Shown here: one piece after another, positions 1 through 12,391 of the stretch
Layout: each line of letters begins with the position of its first letter
Numbering within the stretch: the first letter of the stretch is position 1
Source of the DNA: Eonycteris spelaea
Taxonomy: Eukaryota > Chordata > Mammalia > Chiroptera > Pteropodidae
Assembly (NCBI GenBank): GCA_003508835.1
Contig: PUFA01000204.1
Span: 2,480,001 to 2,544,000 of the forward strand
Direction: 5' to 3'
Length of the DNA stretch: 64,000 bases
The notes under the pieces: generated by a model
What the model was told of the DNA's origin: nothing
Databases searched by the model: none
The model's input: the letters and a program-made list of their open reading frames with translations, nothing else
Made by a program: the position numbers and the translations under genes

Positions 1-376
1 GAACTTCTGGGTTGGTGAACACATGGGGATTCAGGGGCAGTGGTGCACCTGGAGAGGGCATGGAAGCTCCATGCCCCAATACATCTCTTCTGTCTGGCTG
101 TTCCTAAGTTATACCCTTTTACAATAAACCAGTGATCTAGAAAGTAACATGTTTCTCCGAGTTCTGTGAGCTGCTCTAGCAAATTAATTGAACCCAAGAA
201 AGGGGTTGTGGGAACTTTTTATGGCTGCTCTGTCAGAAGCACAGGTGACAACCTTGGATTGTGACTGGTGTCTGAAGTGAAGGGCAGTCTTGTAGGACTG
301 AGCCCTTAACCTGTGGGATCTGATTCTATCTCCAGATAGATAGTATCAGAGTTCAGTTGAATTCTTGGACACTCTA
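1..376. mobile_element. LTR-like retroviral remnant, cut by the window edge
   Basis: The text resembles a mammalian endogenous-retrovirus LTR. It has an AATAAA signal at about 124-129, then a stretch matching a dispersed LTR around 'ACTGAGCCCTTAACCTGTGG' (298-317) and 'TCTATCTCCAG' (about 326-336). I recognise the pattern but cannot name the family with confidence. No coding part is visible. Confidence 0.45.
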
Positions 377-892
377 CTGGATAACCTTAACAGTTATCCA
401 TTGCAGGTTAACAGGTTTTCTTGAGCATGAGGAAGTAGAAGCCATTCTTCCTAATACTGAATCTGTTCTTGGAGCCTGAAGTCCTTAGGGCTTATGTGTA
501 ATTCCTGTGTGGCTGCGGGCCCAGGAATCTGATGGCTCTGCAGTCTGGGTTGTTTTCCCCACTCTCAACATCGACTGACTTGGTGTGAGCATCTCCTTAC
601 CTGCTTTGGTTACTATTCTTGTTACTCCATGCCTGTCTCTGTTCAAAGAAAGTAAAATGTGGTGTGGTTTTCATGTGCTCAAGGGGGGAGGGTGTGCTCC
701 TTTTTGATTACTTTAGAAATTATCATGTTATTGCCTGATATGTGTCTCAAGTGTAAGAGAAAGATCTTGCACAGACTAGCAGTCTTGCCTTGGTTGTGGA
801 GTGAAGATGTTTTTTGTTGTTCTAATAACTTGAGCTAAATAACTGCTTTTCTCCAAAGAGACTTTATGAAAATCAGCTTAAGAACAGTAAAA

Positions 893-1070
893 ATAGCGTT
901 GGATAGTGAGTCAATAGACTTGGATTCCAGTCTTGGCTTCTTCAAGAAGTCACTTATATGTTCTTGGCACCTTGGTTTTTCATCTGTAGAAGAATGCTAA
1001 CAATCATATTTGGTCAACCCACAGTGAGAATCCAATGAGGTAATTTATGTGTTTTTGAAAAAGTATATGC
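893..1070 (+). repeat. MIR SINE fragment
   Basis: It follows the MIR order in decayed form: GGATTCCAGTC, a 'cact..' leader, the TTTTTCATCTGTAGAA core and GAGGTAATTTATGTG. Confidence 0.55.
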
Positions 1071-1129
1071 TATACAGCTCTAAGGTGGTGGTGGTAGAAT
1101 GAGAACATATACGTCTTAGTTGCGTTTAC

Positions 1130-1260
1130 AAGGCATTTTTAGTGATGTTATATCATTTAATCCACATGCCAAGCTTGTGACTCAGGCACTGTTACTATAA
1201 TTTTCTTTAAGTGAGGAAACTTGGGCCTGGAGAGGTTAAATGACTGGCTCATACATTTAG
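1130..1260 (-). repeat. MIR SINE fragment, antisense
   Basis: The antisense MIR order is present: CATTTAATCCACA, ACTGTTACTATAATT, GTGAGGAAACTTGGGCCTGG, AGAGGTTAAATGACT. Confidence 0.6.
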
Positions 1261-2879
1261 TGTTAGGCATTTAGAGGAAAGCCTAGAAGAAAATATACTT
1301 TCAGTAATTGACTGTTGATTGAATGACTGAAAGTGTTAAAGTAGGGCTCAAACTTTGGTTTTCTGTAGCTAAAGTCCTGACTCTTCTGATTTAACAGGCA
1401 GTAAAGTGTGAGAAGAAAGGGGCATTACACAAATGAGAGATTCTTTAGCAGGAGGAGCAGAGAGGATGGTCTGAGAATTGGATGTTAACAGGAAGAATGT
1501 GTGTTTAAGAAGTTAGTGGGGCAGCAATTAGGACACACTACGGGGAAGAAACATTGAGGAGAATGTTAACTCACATCTTCCTGATGTGCCCAAAGCTGAG
1601 CTTGCGTGTGGCCATCAGAATCTGAAGCTGATTGGTCGGACATTTCACTTCCTCCTCTCACTGACGTGGACAGCTAGCCAAATCTACCACAGTGTGATCA
1701 CATTTGGTGTAAGTTGCTCCAGGGCAGTGAATTCACTTTTCTGTGCCATCTTTTATTGTATTTACTCGGGGAGACACCCAATGAAAGCCTCCCAATTCTT
1801 GAGGGTCTAAAGGTCTGTACACCCTGTGCTGGGATGTGATAGTCCATACCTGTAGAGTGGTCTTAGAGTTGTACGTTTTAGTGAGGCCAAGTTGGATTAG
1901 CCCAGGAGGTGGTGGCCCCGATGGGGGAATAGAGTGATGGAACAGGGCCAACAAGAATTCAGGATACTGAAGAGGGTGCATCTGGAAGTTGGAGATGCCA
2001 TCAGTATCCCAGGATAGTGATGTCTTTCTGTTTCCGGCTTTTATTCAAGTGACAGTGTGGCAGGAGCATCAGGAGGTTTGAATGTGCTTCTCCCTACCTC
2101 CACCAGGTCTACTTCCTGCTGATACTCTTTCATAACTATACTAGTTAGCCACTGTATCTGGAAGAGCCATGGAGTGAGGCAAGCCTGGTGCTATAGCTTT
2201 CACCTTGAAAATCTTGGAGCACTTACATAACATGTCTTGAAATTTTATTCCCTTGCCTCAAGAAATATAATCTAATACACCCCATAATTCTGTTCTCAAG
2301 ACAGACGCTCTTGTCCTCTCATTGATCAAAATGAGACAGTTCTTTTTCGGAGGCCAAAATAATGGTGTTCATATTTATAGCTGAACTTGTCATTGGCACT
2401 GAATACCCCTAAATTTTAGTAGTTTTAGAATTGATATTTATCGTTCTCTAATTCTCAAACTTAAGGTATTTGGAAGAGCATATTATTAAAGGTAAGGGGG
2501 TCCGAGGTAAGGAATGTGGGCTGGCAGAGAAAGTACATGATCATTGCTTGAAAAAGAAAGAAAATATATGTTCTGTTCATCATGAGTAATGCTCATGTTG
2601 ACAACAACCATGAAGGAAGGTGAATGTATAGAACAGAAATGGGTTGGATACAGTAGAACACTCTTACAAATGCGCTTTGTCTTTTCCCAGAAACATATGT
2701 CTCTCGTTAAATGTTGTTGTTATGTCCCAGGTGTTAGCATTTCAAGTGCTTAATTTTTTTGGTTATGATCTCATAATATAGAAACTATCACAGAAATGAG
2801 GAGACTCTATTGGGATATGCTTAGATTTATTTTCTGGATGATGCATAATCTTTTGCAAAAGGTGGTAGGTGATTCATAA

Positions 2880-3200
2880 AGGATATGAAATAAACCAGAC
2901 ACGCCACTCGCCTGCTTAAAACATTTATGCCATTCAGGGGCTTTTCGCTGACAGAATAAAGTCTCCGCTTTATTCTCCCTCCTGTTTCCTGTGCCACAGT
3001 CAGGTCACAGCACTCCTCCACATCCACGGTTTAGCTTTGGTCTGTCTTCGGTTTTTTGCGAATCGTTTGTCCCTCCTCCCCACCCTCGCAGGAGGGTAAT
3101 TCCTCGCATCCTTTAGGTCTCTGCATTCATTCATCTCTTCGGAGAAATCTTCCCAGATTACTTTATATAAAGTAGTGCCAGTGCCCTGTCTTTTTTTTTT
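2880..3200 (+). repeat. L2 LINE 3'-region fragment
   Basis: It resembles the L2 3' ORF region: CCTGCTTAAAACATTTATGCC, then CAGGGGCTTTTCGCTGACAG and GAAATCTTCCCAGATTAC. This is the usual L2 order of 'cactcccctgcttaaaa' followed by 'ccttccctgacc'. It is decayed and not coding. Confidence 0.5.
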
Positions 3201-3269
3201 AAAGTACATTTACCATTATGTGGAACTTATTGAATATATTTGCATATGTTTTGACAAAAAATTTTGATA

Positions 3270-3440
3270 TATATAAAGCCCATTCACTTTTCATAATACC
3301 CTATGAGGGAGGTAGTACCAATGTCCCCATGTTACCAATGAGGAAATAGACACAAAGAGGTAAAGTTACTTCCCAGGGTCACAAAGACAGGAAGTGGCTG
3401 AGTAGATTCAAACTCAGATTGGCATCTTTTAAATAGCCAT
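3270..3440 (-). repeat. MIR SINE fragment, antisense
   Basis: CCTATGAGGGAGGTAGTACC, AATGAGGAAATAGACACAAA, GAGGTAAAGTTACTTCCCAG, GGTCACAAAGACAGGAAGTG and TTCAAACTCAG follow the antisense MIR consensus in order. Confidence 0.8.
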
Positions 3441-3724
3441 TATGCTAATTTGCCTCTCAACGTATTGTGACCCTCTGTCAAATATGTACCCTTAGTTTTT
3501 CCCCCCTCACATTACTAATATTGAGTTTGTTGAGCTGTGGTATTGTGCCTGATATAAAACTCAGGAAACTTTTAAAAAATTGCTGTTACCTTTCACCTTT
3601 ATTCGCTTAGGCCTTTTGTGGCTGGATAATGTCTAGTCCCTTGTCTTCATCTCCCACCTGTTTTATTGTGTTATTACTAGCTCATATTGACATAATCTCA
3701 TACCTGGTTCCTGTAGAAGACTAA

Positions 3725-3935
3725 CTGATCTGCCTCCAGTGACTCCTCACTTCACTCCCTCATGTCAGACCATCTTCTCCATAACTGCTAAACTAAAAAG
3801 TCAACATCATAGCACCAGCTTGCTCAGGGACTGATAATGACAGCCTGTTGCCTGTTGAATTAAGTGTGAACCCGTCTGGGTAGCCTTTGGCTCTTTCCTA
3901 AATCCACCCACATCATGCTCATCCAAACTTAGCTT
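3725..3935 (+). repeat. L2 LINE fragment
   Basis: TCTGCCTCCAGTGACTCCTC, a 'cataactgctaaact' piece and GTGTGAACCCGTCTGGGTAGC follow the usual L2 3' ORF order. Confidence 0.45.
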
Positions 3936-4264
3936 CTGCTGCTGCTTAACAAGTTTTCTCAATTCTAACCAGGCTGCTCTTAGACTGTTGGATAAGACAA
4001 GGCCCTTTTACCCAGGAAATAATCAAACTGTGACCCAGGTAAGAGAGGTCAGAGAGGAGACTTCCCAAGAGAGAGAAACTGGGGAAGGAAACCTTTGTTT
4101 GATGTGGCTTTTTGAATACACACACCCCAAAGGATAGATGTGCACAAGGTAACCACTTAGCTGACACTGATCTTCTCTTTTATCATTTTATTTTAAATTA
4201 TATTTAGTCTTTTATTCTCTTAAATTTGTCTACTATTATTCTATTCCACATACTTGTTCACAAA

Positions 4265-4365
4265 CAATGTTGGAACTCCTTAAAAGCAGGAATCATATCT
4301 TCAACCTCTCCAAAGTACTTTGTTGAACTCAGAATCATTGTGCAATAAAAATTGGCTGGTTTCAT
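4265..4365 (+). repeat. L2 LINE 3'-end fragment
   Basis: AACTCCTTAAAAGCAGGAATC followed by a decayed tail resembles the L2 3' end 'ctccttgagggcaggga'. It is weak and short. Confidence 0.35.
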
Positions 4366-5014
4366 TAATAAGGAGGCAGCAGATGGCAGATGTCTTGTAG
4401 TGGAACCTTAAACACTAACTAATCTCTTATCTACCTACGTATGTTGAACATAAGTTACTTGGGGGCTTAGATTTCACAGTATCTGAATAAACTTAAATAT
4501 CTAATCTTCCACAATGCTGGAATTCTGGGTTTGTATACTTTATATAACTTAAGACAGATGTCAGTATGTATTTGGGTTTAGAATTTTGAAAGTGTTGTCC
4601 TTCAGCATAATGGGGACATTAAGAATTGTGAGTCTAAATACTACATTAAGGAAGAGAATGCTTATCAGTATTTAATCAAAATAAAAGACTTTAAACCCAA
4701 ATCTTGCCTGAAGAGGAAACTGGCTTGGGTGAAGAGAATGTTAATTTAGTTCTTGGGAGTTCAGCAAACCTTTGCCTAGCAATCTGTTCCAAACCATTCT
4801 TTGTTTTTTCCACCTTTGAACAAGTTCACAGATTCTTACTCTCAGGACATGTTCTTTTCTATCTCACAAAGATTAGAACTGTGAATGTTATTTGTTTTTC
4901 TCTTTTATACTTCTGATTTTATTCATCCCCCCGTCTTTGAAAAAGGAGAAATTTACTGTTGGTTTATGACACCCCTGCCCTTCCAGTCACTCAGAGTCTT
5001 CTCTGACTTTCCCA

Positions 5015-5180
5015 GGCTCTTGCAGTTCTGTCTCTGCAGCTGTCTCTTACCCAGACTGCATCCATGGTAATGCCCTGTTACCTTCTGCATGCTGCATAGC
5101 TGTATCTTTCGAATCCTCTAACGTGCCGTAGGCTTTCCATTGCTTGGAATGGCTCTACTTCATTCCACATGGCACTACCA
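5015..5180 (+). repeat. L2 LINE fragment
   Basis: TTTCCATTGCTTGGAATGGC and TCTACTTCATTCCACATGGC resemble the L2 'cctggaatgccct' region. The copy is decayed. Confidence 0.4.
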
Positions 5181-5824
5181 GAATAATTTGTGTTGAACAC
5201 ACAGATGACCAAGTTATTTTTCTGCGTAGAGATTTTAGTGGCTCCTTCATACATACAAAAATCAAGCTCTAATCCTGTCAAAAGTCCTCAGCCCTTCCAC
5301 GTTGTAGCCCCAGACAATTTCCACCCCATTTGTTATTTTCTATTCCATTTTACTCTTCTAGCTCATTTGGGCAACTTGTTCTTGAATGGATTCTGCTTAT
5401 ATTCCTTCCTTCTGGAGCGCTTCTGTGTTTGTTTATCAGAGAGGCTCAGCACACGTTCCGTTTTCATTTCAAAGCCCTTCAGAATGCATCTGTATTTCTA
5501 TAGGGTTTTGCTTGTAGTGCTGTTTTGACATTGAGTACATTTTGCTTTAATCCATTATTCTCTTAAGATGTTTCAAGTTAAAAGAAAGGCCCATGAAGTC
5601 TGAGAGATTTCGAGTACAAAGAGAGCTACCATCCCCACTGCGTTTGCCTGTGCGTCAGGCATAGCAGCATATCAAAAGCGTAGGAAGGAAAGTAAGCTGC
5701 TTATTTTGGTTTATTCCAGTGTTTCCCAAACTTACATATCGTAGAAAAGATTTTTCTCTTACAAAATGTGAATATCCAGTGCAAAATTCTTTGGAAAAGT
5801 ACTGCCTTAAACTAGACTTCTTGT

Positions 5825-5925
5825 AGGCATGTCTGCTGCACAGGTGAAAATCCTTTGAAGGCAGCCGCTTGGCTGTGTTCGTTTTTCTTGCCTTAGCACC
5901 TAGTGAGTACTTAATGAAATCACAT
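5825..5925 (+). repeat. L2 LINE 3'-end fragment
   Basis: CCTTTGAAGGCAGCCGCTTGG, then CCTTAGCACCTAGTGAGTAC, resembles the L2 3' tail. Confidence 0.4.
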
Positions 5926-6928
5926 TGCCAAATTAAGAATTAATGTTCCTTTGGAGGCTTGAAGTATGAATATTATAAAGAAAAGCTGGTCTGCTGCATG
6001 TTGTAACTGGCACATACATAGATACTCAGTAAATGTTGAAGAATGCTGGGTAAATGCTGAGTATCTTTACAGGGGTGCAGTGAGGTTTTTTTCAGTTCTT
6101 GAACTAATGGGATGTCTCTTTTCCCAGTAATTTGTGTGTGTGTGTTTAAACTCAAGGAAACCTGGGCAAAAGTAGCTGTTTTTTTAGGTTTTCTACTATC
6201 TTTGAATCTTTTGCAGTGTTTGCTTTTATACATTGCTATAATTTAAGAAAACGGAATTAAGAAAAAAAATCCAGGCTTAGTTAAAAGTATGATGCTGGAT
6301 AAATTGGTGATAGGTAGTGGCAATAGGAAGTACACTATAAAACATGACATTTTAAAATAAAGGCTTCTGTTGGACTTAAAATACCATTTAACCCACCAAT
6401 GGAATCCACACAACTTTTCATGTGTACACTGCAAACATTAAGCTACACAGTCATGCAGAGTCTCTTAGCTAAGGAGGTGAAGGAACAGAATGGTTCAATC
6501 TTAGTAATTTTTGGTAAAACTAAAAAACTAACACTGCCACCACCATAACAAAAATCTCAGATTAGTAGTAATGCTATGTTCATAGACCAGCCTTTGTCTC
6601 GAAAAATATTTTTTACTGGGTATATCTGTGCAGGCATGCTATTATGCTTACGCATAAACATTTATAAGCACAAATAACATAGGCATGAATATTCAAAATA
6701 TCCCCCCAGTTCTGCCATGAGTTGCTTCCTGGAATCAGCAAGGTTTAGCTTAGTAGACAGAATGGAATTTAACCCTTTTCTCTATCTGCTCCTGAACGGA
6801 GTCCATTCGGTTTCTTCCCAGGATGGGAAGAATTTCAGCTTCAGATATCTGGAGTGATTTGCATTTCGTGGGAGAACCATTCTGTTCCAATCCGAATTCT
6901 AAAACTCGTTCGAATTCTGTTTGAATTC

Positions 6929-6962
6929 TTTTCTCTCTCTCTCTCTTTTTTTTTCCTTTTAG
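6929..6962 (+). promoter_or_regulatory. VGLL4: 3' splice site of the METPLDVL exon
   Basis: An almost uninterrupted pyrimidine tract of alternating CT followed by T runs ends in TTTTAG, with AG at 6961-6962. It is preceded by three copies of GAATTCT (6894, 6912, 6923). A possible branch point is the TTCTAAAAC around 6897-6905. It shows that the exon is internal. Confidence 0.85.
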
Positions 6963-7039
6963 GTTCCAACCAGGAATGGAGACGCCGTTGGATGTTTTGT
7001 CCAGGGCCGCATCTCTAGTGCATGCTGATGATGAAAAAC
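6963..7039 (+). CDS. VGLL4: VGLL4 coding exon, isoform starting METPLDVL (ATG at 6976)
   Basis: The exon reads ATG at 6976 and encodes METPLDVLSRAASLVHADDE then K and the first base of the next codon, ending at 7039 before a GTAAGT donor. I recognise this as the N-terminus of the longer-known VGLL4 isoform. VGLL4 is a nuclear co-factor that binds TEAD1-4 through two C-terminal TDU motifs and competes with YAP/TAZ; those motifs lie in downstream exons outside the window. A long CT-rich tract (about 6929-6960) ends in AG at 6961-6962, so this is an internal exon with 13 bases of 5' UTR, and a non-coding first exon must lie upstream of the window. The start context is strong, with G at -3 and G at +4. 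The exon ends in phase 1, and the next exon should begin by completing an Arg codon. Confidence 0.95.
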
Positions 7040-7839
7040 GTAAGTCAGGCATCTATTTTGAGTGCTTTTTACTATGTGCTATAATAAGGAGTTTCGCGGC
7101 ATGATTTTGTGGCTATATGCTGTTCATTTTGGTTGTTTTCCTCAGAGATAACAGCTTGGCATCCTTATTTTTATTTTCAAGTGCCAGAACATGTAAGTCT
7201 TTTAAATGTCATCTTTGAGTGCTAGGGTTGAGCATTTAATGCAGGAAACCTTTCCTTCTCAGCTTCCTGTAGTGGGGTCTGGAATGGACAGACTCCTTAT
7301 GTCTCTATAAATTCAGATAAGTATATGTTGGTTGATATTCTAATTGACTAGCAGAGAATGAGAGATGGAAGAAATCATCCAAGATCATTCCTGTCATTGG
7401 AAGTGTGCAGTACATATCATAATGGAAAACAGTTGTGAAAATTCCATTTGCATAGCTGAAGGAGCATTTTGGGAAAAATGTTCACTAATGTGTTGGGAGA
7501 GGGGCAAAAGGAGAATGAACATTGACATCGGGAGATTGTTCCATAATATGTTAAAGTGACTTTCCTGCTCATCCTAAGGTATATTTGTTTTTGAATATTC
7601 TGTTCAAGTTTAAAATTACTTGCTAACAATATTTGCAAGAATGACTGTTTTTGTGGCAACAAGATTGAGTGTTTTTTTCCTAAGCACTAAAAGACTAATA
7701 ATAAAAATATAAGGTTGAGTATGTATATACATATAAGTTCTGGAAGATGAGCTACTTTTTGGTTGAGTTCTTAATGACTTGGCAACTAGAAGTGCATGCC
7801 CTTAAAATGTAAGGTTTGCCTTTTTACTAGAGGTTAAGA

Positions 7840-7925
7840 CTTTTAAGCCTCGGTTTCCTCATTAATAGCAGGAAATAGCAGTACATACTTGCAAAGTATT
7901 TGTGAGGATTAAATAAGCTATTGTG
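7840..7925 (+). repeat. MIR SINE fragment
   Basis: CCTCGGTTTCCTCATTAATAG, then AGTACATACTTGCAAAG and TTGTGAGGATTAAATAAGC, is the MIR 3' half in sense orientation. Confidence 0.65.
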
Positions 7926-8194
7926 TATCTAAAGCTTCTTTTAGCTCTCAACTTCTAAGGATTGGGGACTGCTTTGCCCTATTCTCTTATGGCTCCTTGT
8001 TGGCTCTCTAATAGGACTACCCTAGACTGTTTTCATAAGCGGTGTGCCTGCGTCTTGCTACGCTGACTACCATGCAAGATTATCTTTAGACTAGTGATTG
8101 AATGAGATAACCACTAAAGTTTTATTTAACCTCTTCTGTAATTTACATTTATTTAGCTTTTGATTGTTGGGAATCAGATATATGTACCCGATGG

Positions 8195-8300
8195 TGAGGT
8201 ATAATTATTCCTTCCTAAGGAAGTTGAAGCTCGGGGATGTTAAGTGTCATTCCTGAGCACACTGAGCTAGTGGGGCAGCTCAGGTTGCAGGCTTTTATCC
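8195..8300 (-). repeat. MIR SINE fragment, antisense
   Basis: GAGGTATAATTATTCC, GAAGCTCGGGGATGTTAAGTG and CACTGAGCTAGTGGGGCAGC follow the antisense MIR order. Confidence 0.5.
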
Positions 8301-8913
8301 AAAGGACAAATGCCTCTAAGATTGCAATAAATGTTCCTGACTTGAATAGCTAGTTACAAACTTTGTTAAACATCAATATAATTTAGAAGTTTTTATGTAA
8401 GGTGGTATTTTGAATTTCTCTATTATAAGCCTACTACGTATAGTTAAAATTAGTAAAAGAAAATGCTGTTTATACAAATGGAAAACAGAAGGAATGACCT
8501 CAGGGTGACCCCTCATGCCCTGAGTGTAGGGAGTTTCCTTTTTTCTGCTACCTTCTCAGACTCTCTCTTGGAACCCATCTTCAGGATCACACTGTTAGGT
8601 TGGAGGCCTGTGTAGCCTTTAGTTCAATGAGCAACGATTGAACGCTTATGTGTGAAGGGTATATACAGATGGATGAGGGCGGTCCCTGTCTTCATGGTGC
8701 TTCTAAACTTATTGTGTTTAGACTTGTTGCCACTGTAAAATGTATAGAAGGGGAGACGGGGTCTACTTGGTGATGTAGATGCAGGGCCTCCTTGGAGCCT
8801 ACAGTTTGGGAAAACTGTTTCCATAGAAACAATGATACTGCCAAGGGACAGAGGAATCTTTATTTTCCTCCTGTGTTGAACACAGCCATTAGCGTTTTGC
8901 AGAGAAGGATATA

Positions 8914-9287
8914 CAGTTGGCTCTCTGTATCTGTGGGTCTCACATCCTAGGATACAACCAACCACAGATCAAAAATATTTGAAAAGTACATTGTTGCTGA
9001 CATGTACTATGTAGTTAGGCCTTCCATGGTTGTGTCTACTGAACATGTACAGGCTTTTTTCCTTGTCATTCTCTAAACAAGGCAGTTTAACAGCTGTTTA
9101 CATAGCATTTACATTGTATTTACTTAGGTATTGTAAGTAATCTAGAGATAATTTAAAGTGTATGAGAGGATGTGCATAGGTTATTTGAAAATACTCTGCC
9201 ATTTTACATAAGGGACTTGAGCATCCTGGAATTTTGGTATTTAGGGGGGCCTGGAACCAGTCCTGTGTGAGCATTAAGGGGCGACTG
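8914..9287. mobile_element. MER2-type Tigger DNA transposon, non-autonomous
   Basis: The element starts CAGTTGGCTCTCTGTATCTG and ends GGGGCGACTG, with imperfect inverted termini. It is flanked by TA at 8912-8913 and 9288-9289, the target duplication of Tc1/mariner-pogo elements. The interior carries TTACATAGCATTTACATTGT, TAAGTAATCTAGAGATAATT and AAGGGACTTGAGCATCC, which I recognise from MER2. It is about 374 bases long and has no ORF. Confidence 0.85.
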
Positions 9288-11894
9288 TATACATATAATA
9301 GGCTAGAATGACTACAGAGAAGACTATATTTTGGAAGAAGATCTTTTGGACTCTGGTGATTCCAGTTGGTTTAGGAATGGACTGGTATAATTTTGGAATC
9401 CCTTTGTAATGGTTTCAGCTTTTTGGGATCATTTTTTACATCTAAACAAGAGGGGAAAAGTCCAGAGATGTCTATACTTATTATTATTATGTAGACAACA
9501 TTTTTGAGAAACTTTTTAAACTTTTTTACTGTGGTGCTCTATGAACTGGTTACTCAAAAGAGCACAGAGCTCAAACACCATGCATTTATTTTATTTTCTG
9601 TTAGTTAGGAATGTAAGTGAAAATTCATGTAATTTATGGGCAAAGTTGAGCATTAAGTTCAGTCTTTCAAGTAAATTTCTTAAGACCCATTTAGGCTTGT
9701 TCAGCCTGATTCAGCTTTTCCTGTCCTAGATTAATTCTATTTTCGCTTTTGTTATAAGTTGCTCTTAAATTTAACATTCTTCAACACTTTAAAAAAAAGT
9801 CTTGTATGTAATCTGATTTGGGTGTCTTATTCCAAACAGAAAAATGTTACTACTACTTGAGATCAGTTTCCCAACTCAGGTAGGTGACCTAAATGATTCT
9901 CTTTTCTTTTGCTCATGGAGAACCAAAAACTTAGGCATTTTTGAGGATGTTATTGTATGAGCATTTTGAAGAGAGAAGTGTCTTTTAGGACTTGAGTATA
10001 TAATACCTGATAGCCTTAAGACTTCATTATGTCTACTAGTGGAGAATAAAAGAAATAATAGTGCACTGTAGAGCTAAAGTCAATAGTGAAATGGTGGTTT
10101 TGTAGTAACACAATAGTCTCTTATCTGAATGGCCTAGCAGGAATAAATTTACTTAAAATAATCATTCCACTGCTCATGGGGCATTGATTTAATCAGTGTC
10201 CAGGGTAATCCTGGAAGGTACTTAATGAAAATACAACATGAGATTGCCGGTTTTCCTTGTGCTTGAGGAATCCCTCCTTTTAGTGATCATTAATACTGGT
10301 GTTGGGAAGACCCCAACCTTTTTTCCAACTTTTACTTTGTAATAGTCAAAATTGAAGAAAATTCGAGGAAAGGCATTTATACACTGATGTTTAAAGCAAC
10401 ATCCTGGTGCGTGTTTAACATGATAATTAATTTTATTGTGATGTTTATAAATGTTTTATGTTGGGTACAAATTTTGTTCTTATATCTTCTGATTATAAGG
10501 CCCTCTTGTATCTGCTGACTTCCTCACTTAGATTAAAATAATTTTAAAAGAGGACCACAGGAAAAAAAATCTCTTGAAAATGTTGCCTACATGTGAATGA
10601 TAATGATCATAGACACCTCGGGACTTTTTTCTCTTTTTGAGGGTTTTGGTGAAGGGTATAGTACTGTTGAGCAGGTCTCATGAGTATGCATGTGATCAGA
10701 AAAAGCTGGGTCAGGCTGGTGTGAGTGACGGAGAGGGAACGGGAAGAGAAGACAGCTTTTGCAGGTGTTGTTGCTTGCATCTGCTCCTAGACATTCACTA
10801 ACTCCTTGCTCGGTGAAGCTGTTTGAAAGCTGACTAATTGATGGAGCATAAATTATCATCATCCCTCTAGGTAAAGCGTTCCTGGGATTGCAAGCTTTTA
10901 TGATAAGAGGACTGGTGCCAGATGTGTGAAATATTTTTGTTTCCTCTCCAATAAATTTGAACATAGCGATGAGATACACTCACATACTGTTTTCTCCCAT
11001 TGATTTCTTCTCTCCAAGATCATGTTGACTTTAGTTAGCCTCCACATCAAGAAAGTAAACCAGTTGCTGTGGGCACAGGTTACAGTGATTTAGCTAGCAC
11101 TTTCCTTTGAGCAAATCAGCTGGGCCTGATTTTATTCTCTCTTTTCCTCTTCGCCCTTCCCTCTTGGCATCGGATAGGCTGGCTTTCAAACATTTTTAAC
11201 TGTGGTGCAGAGCTAAAAAGCATTTATATTGTGACCCTTGTACTCATATATTGGCATAACTGATACAAAAGCTTCATAAAACAATCTTCTGATTTTGCAC
11301 AGTGTAGTTTGATTTGCCTCTTTTATTCTTTGCTTTCTACTTAGTCAAATAAAAGTTGGGTTGTGACTCATTAAATCAATTTTAGGATCCATTAATGAAT
11401 TGGGACCTGTAGTTGAAAAGATGATTTGCTTTATATCTCCTTCATTGGATAAACTTATTTCTGGCTCCTCCATTTATGTACTGGGGAGACTTGACTAACA
11501 TGTGGGTCATGAAAATAGAGTGAGCCAGGATATTCAGACATGCTGGAATTATCGGTGACTGGACAGGAATGATGTCATCTTATTGTTCTCTTTCAAGAGC
11601 ACTAGAGGACTTGGCACACTAATTATAAGCAAACATGACTACTCCATTAAAGGCAGCTCCTCTCTATTCTAAGCCTGTATTGTTCCCGATTTTTAGAGCC
11701 AGTACTCAAGAAAATGGTCATTCCCCTTTGGTTAAACCTATTTGACTCCCTCTTGTTCCCTACAATGTTCTGGCTGCCCCATGTCTCCTTTGAGACGGCC
11801 TAGTAGACACTGATTGAGAGGACACCAATGTGATTCTTTGTAGCCTAAGTTTATGACTATAGCTTTTATCCTCTAGAATCCTAAGCACCTGAGA

Positions 11895-12045
11895 GGGATG
11901 CCATGCATTTCCACCATGACAATGGCTAACTGTAGCAGGGATTCCCAAAGAGAGGAGGAGGGAGTATTTGTAAGCATTCTGAAAATGCCTTCCCAGGTGA
12001 TTCTGATGTCAGGTCCCTTCTCCCAGATGAGAGTCACTGGCTTAA
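11895..12045. mobile_element. MER5-like hAT-Charlie fragment
   Basis: CCCAGGTGATTCTGATGTCAG, followed by GATGAGAGTCACTGGCTTAA, resembles the second half of a MER5/MER20-type element ending 'tgagaaccactgg'. The left part is eroded. Confidence 0.4.
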
Positions 12046-12193
12046 TAGTATTCCTAGAGAAGTTCTGGATCTGTATCTTTAAGAAGGAGGGACTAGATCC
12101 TTCTAGTTATGAGATGCCGTAATTCTTTGGCTATCATATATCCTTTTAACAGATTTACTAGTTGTTTATATTTTGTCTCATTATTCTCTCTCT

Positions 12194-12221
12194 CCACACA
12201 CACACAAACACACACACACAG
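12194..12221. repeat. (CA)n microsatellite, interrupted
   Basis: It is a run of CACACA broken by one AA, immediately left of the MITE-like element. Confidence 0.8.
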
Positions 12222-12391
12222 CAGATTCTTGAATAATGTTATTTCATTCAACATCATTTGTTATGTTGGTGAGAAGCTCTAGAAACTTAACTCCTGTTTA
12301 TATCAATTAACCTATGGTAAAATTGGTTTCATTATACATTATTTTGCTGAATGTCACAGAACCTATCAATATGTTAAGTGAGAACTTATGG
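12219..12391. mobile_element. Short DNA transposon (MITE-like), family uncertain
   Basis: The segment reads AGATTCTTGAATAATGTT, CATTCAACATCATTTGTTA, then AATTAACCTATGGTAAAATT and CACAGAACCTATCAATATG. This is a familiar dispersed mammalian DNA-transposon pattern of about 170 bases, probably in the mariner/Tigger group. I cannot fix the name or exact ends. Confidence 0.5.

Larger units (their letters stand above)
1..6962 (+). other. VGLL4: Upstream VGLL4 intron (part)
   Basis: There is no coding exon here. The open frames are short and resemble nothing known. The recognisable content is an LTR-like piece at the left edge, MIR fragments (about 0.9, 1.1 and 3.3 kb) and L2 fragments (2.9, 3.7, 4.3, 5.0 and 5.8 kb). 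I see nothing identifiable in about 1280-2870 and 5950-6750. The 200 bases before the exon are unique and include an octamer-type ATTTGCAT at 6857-6864. Confidence 0.75.

Noticed and set aside
10587..10979. 130-codon open frame on the minus strand
   Set aside because: No recognisable domain. Composition looks random and there is no splice or promoter context. Kept only as a possible regulatory interval.
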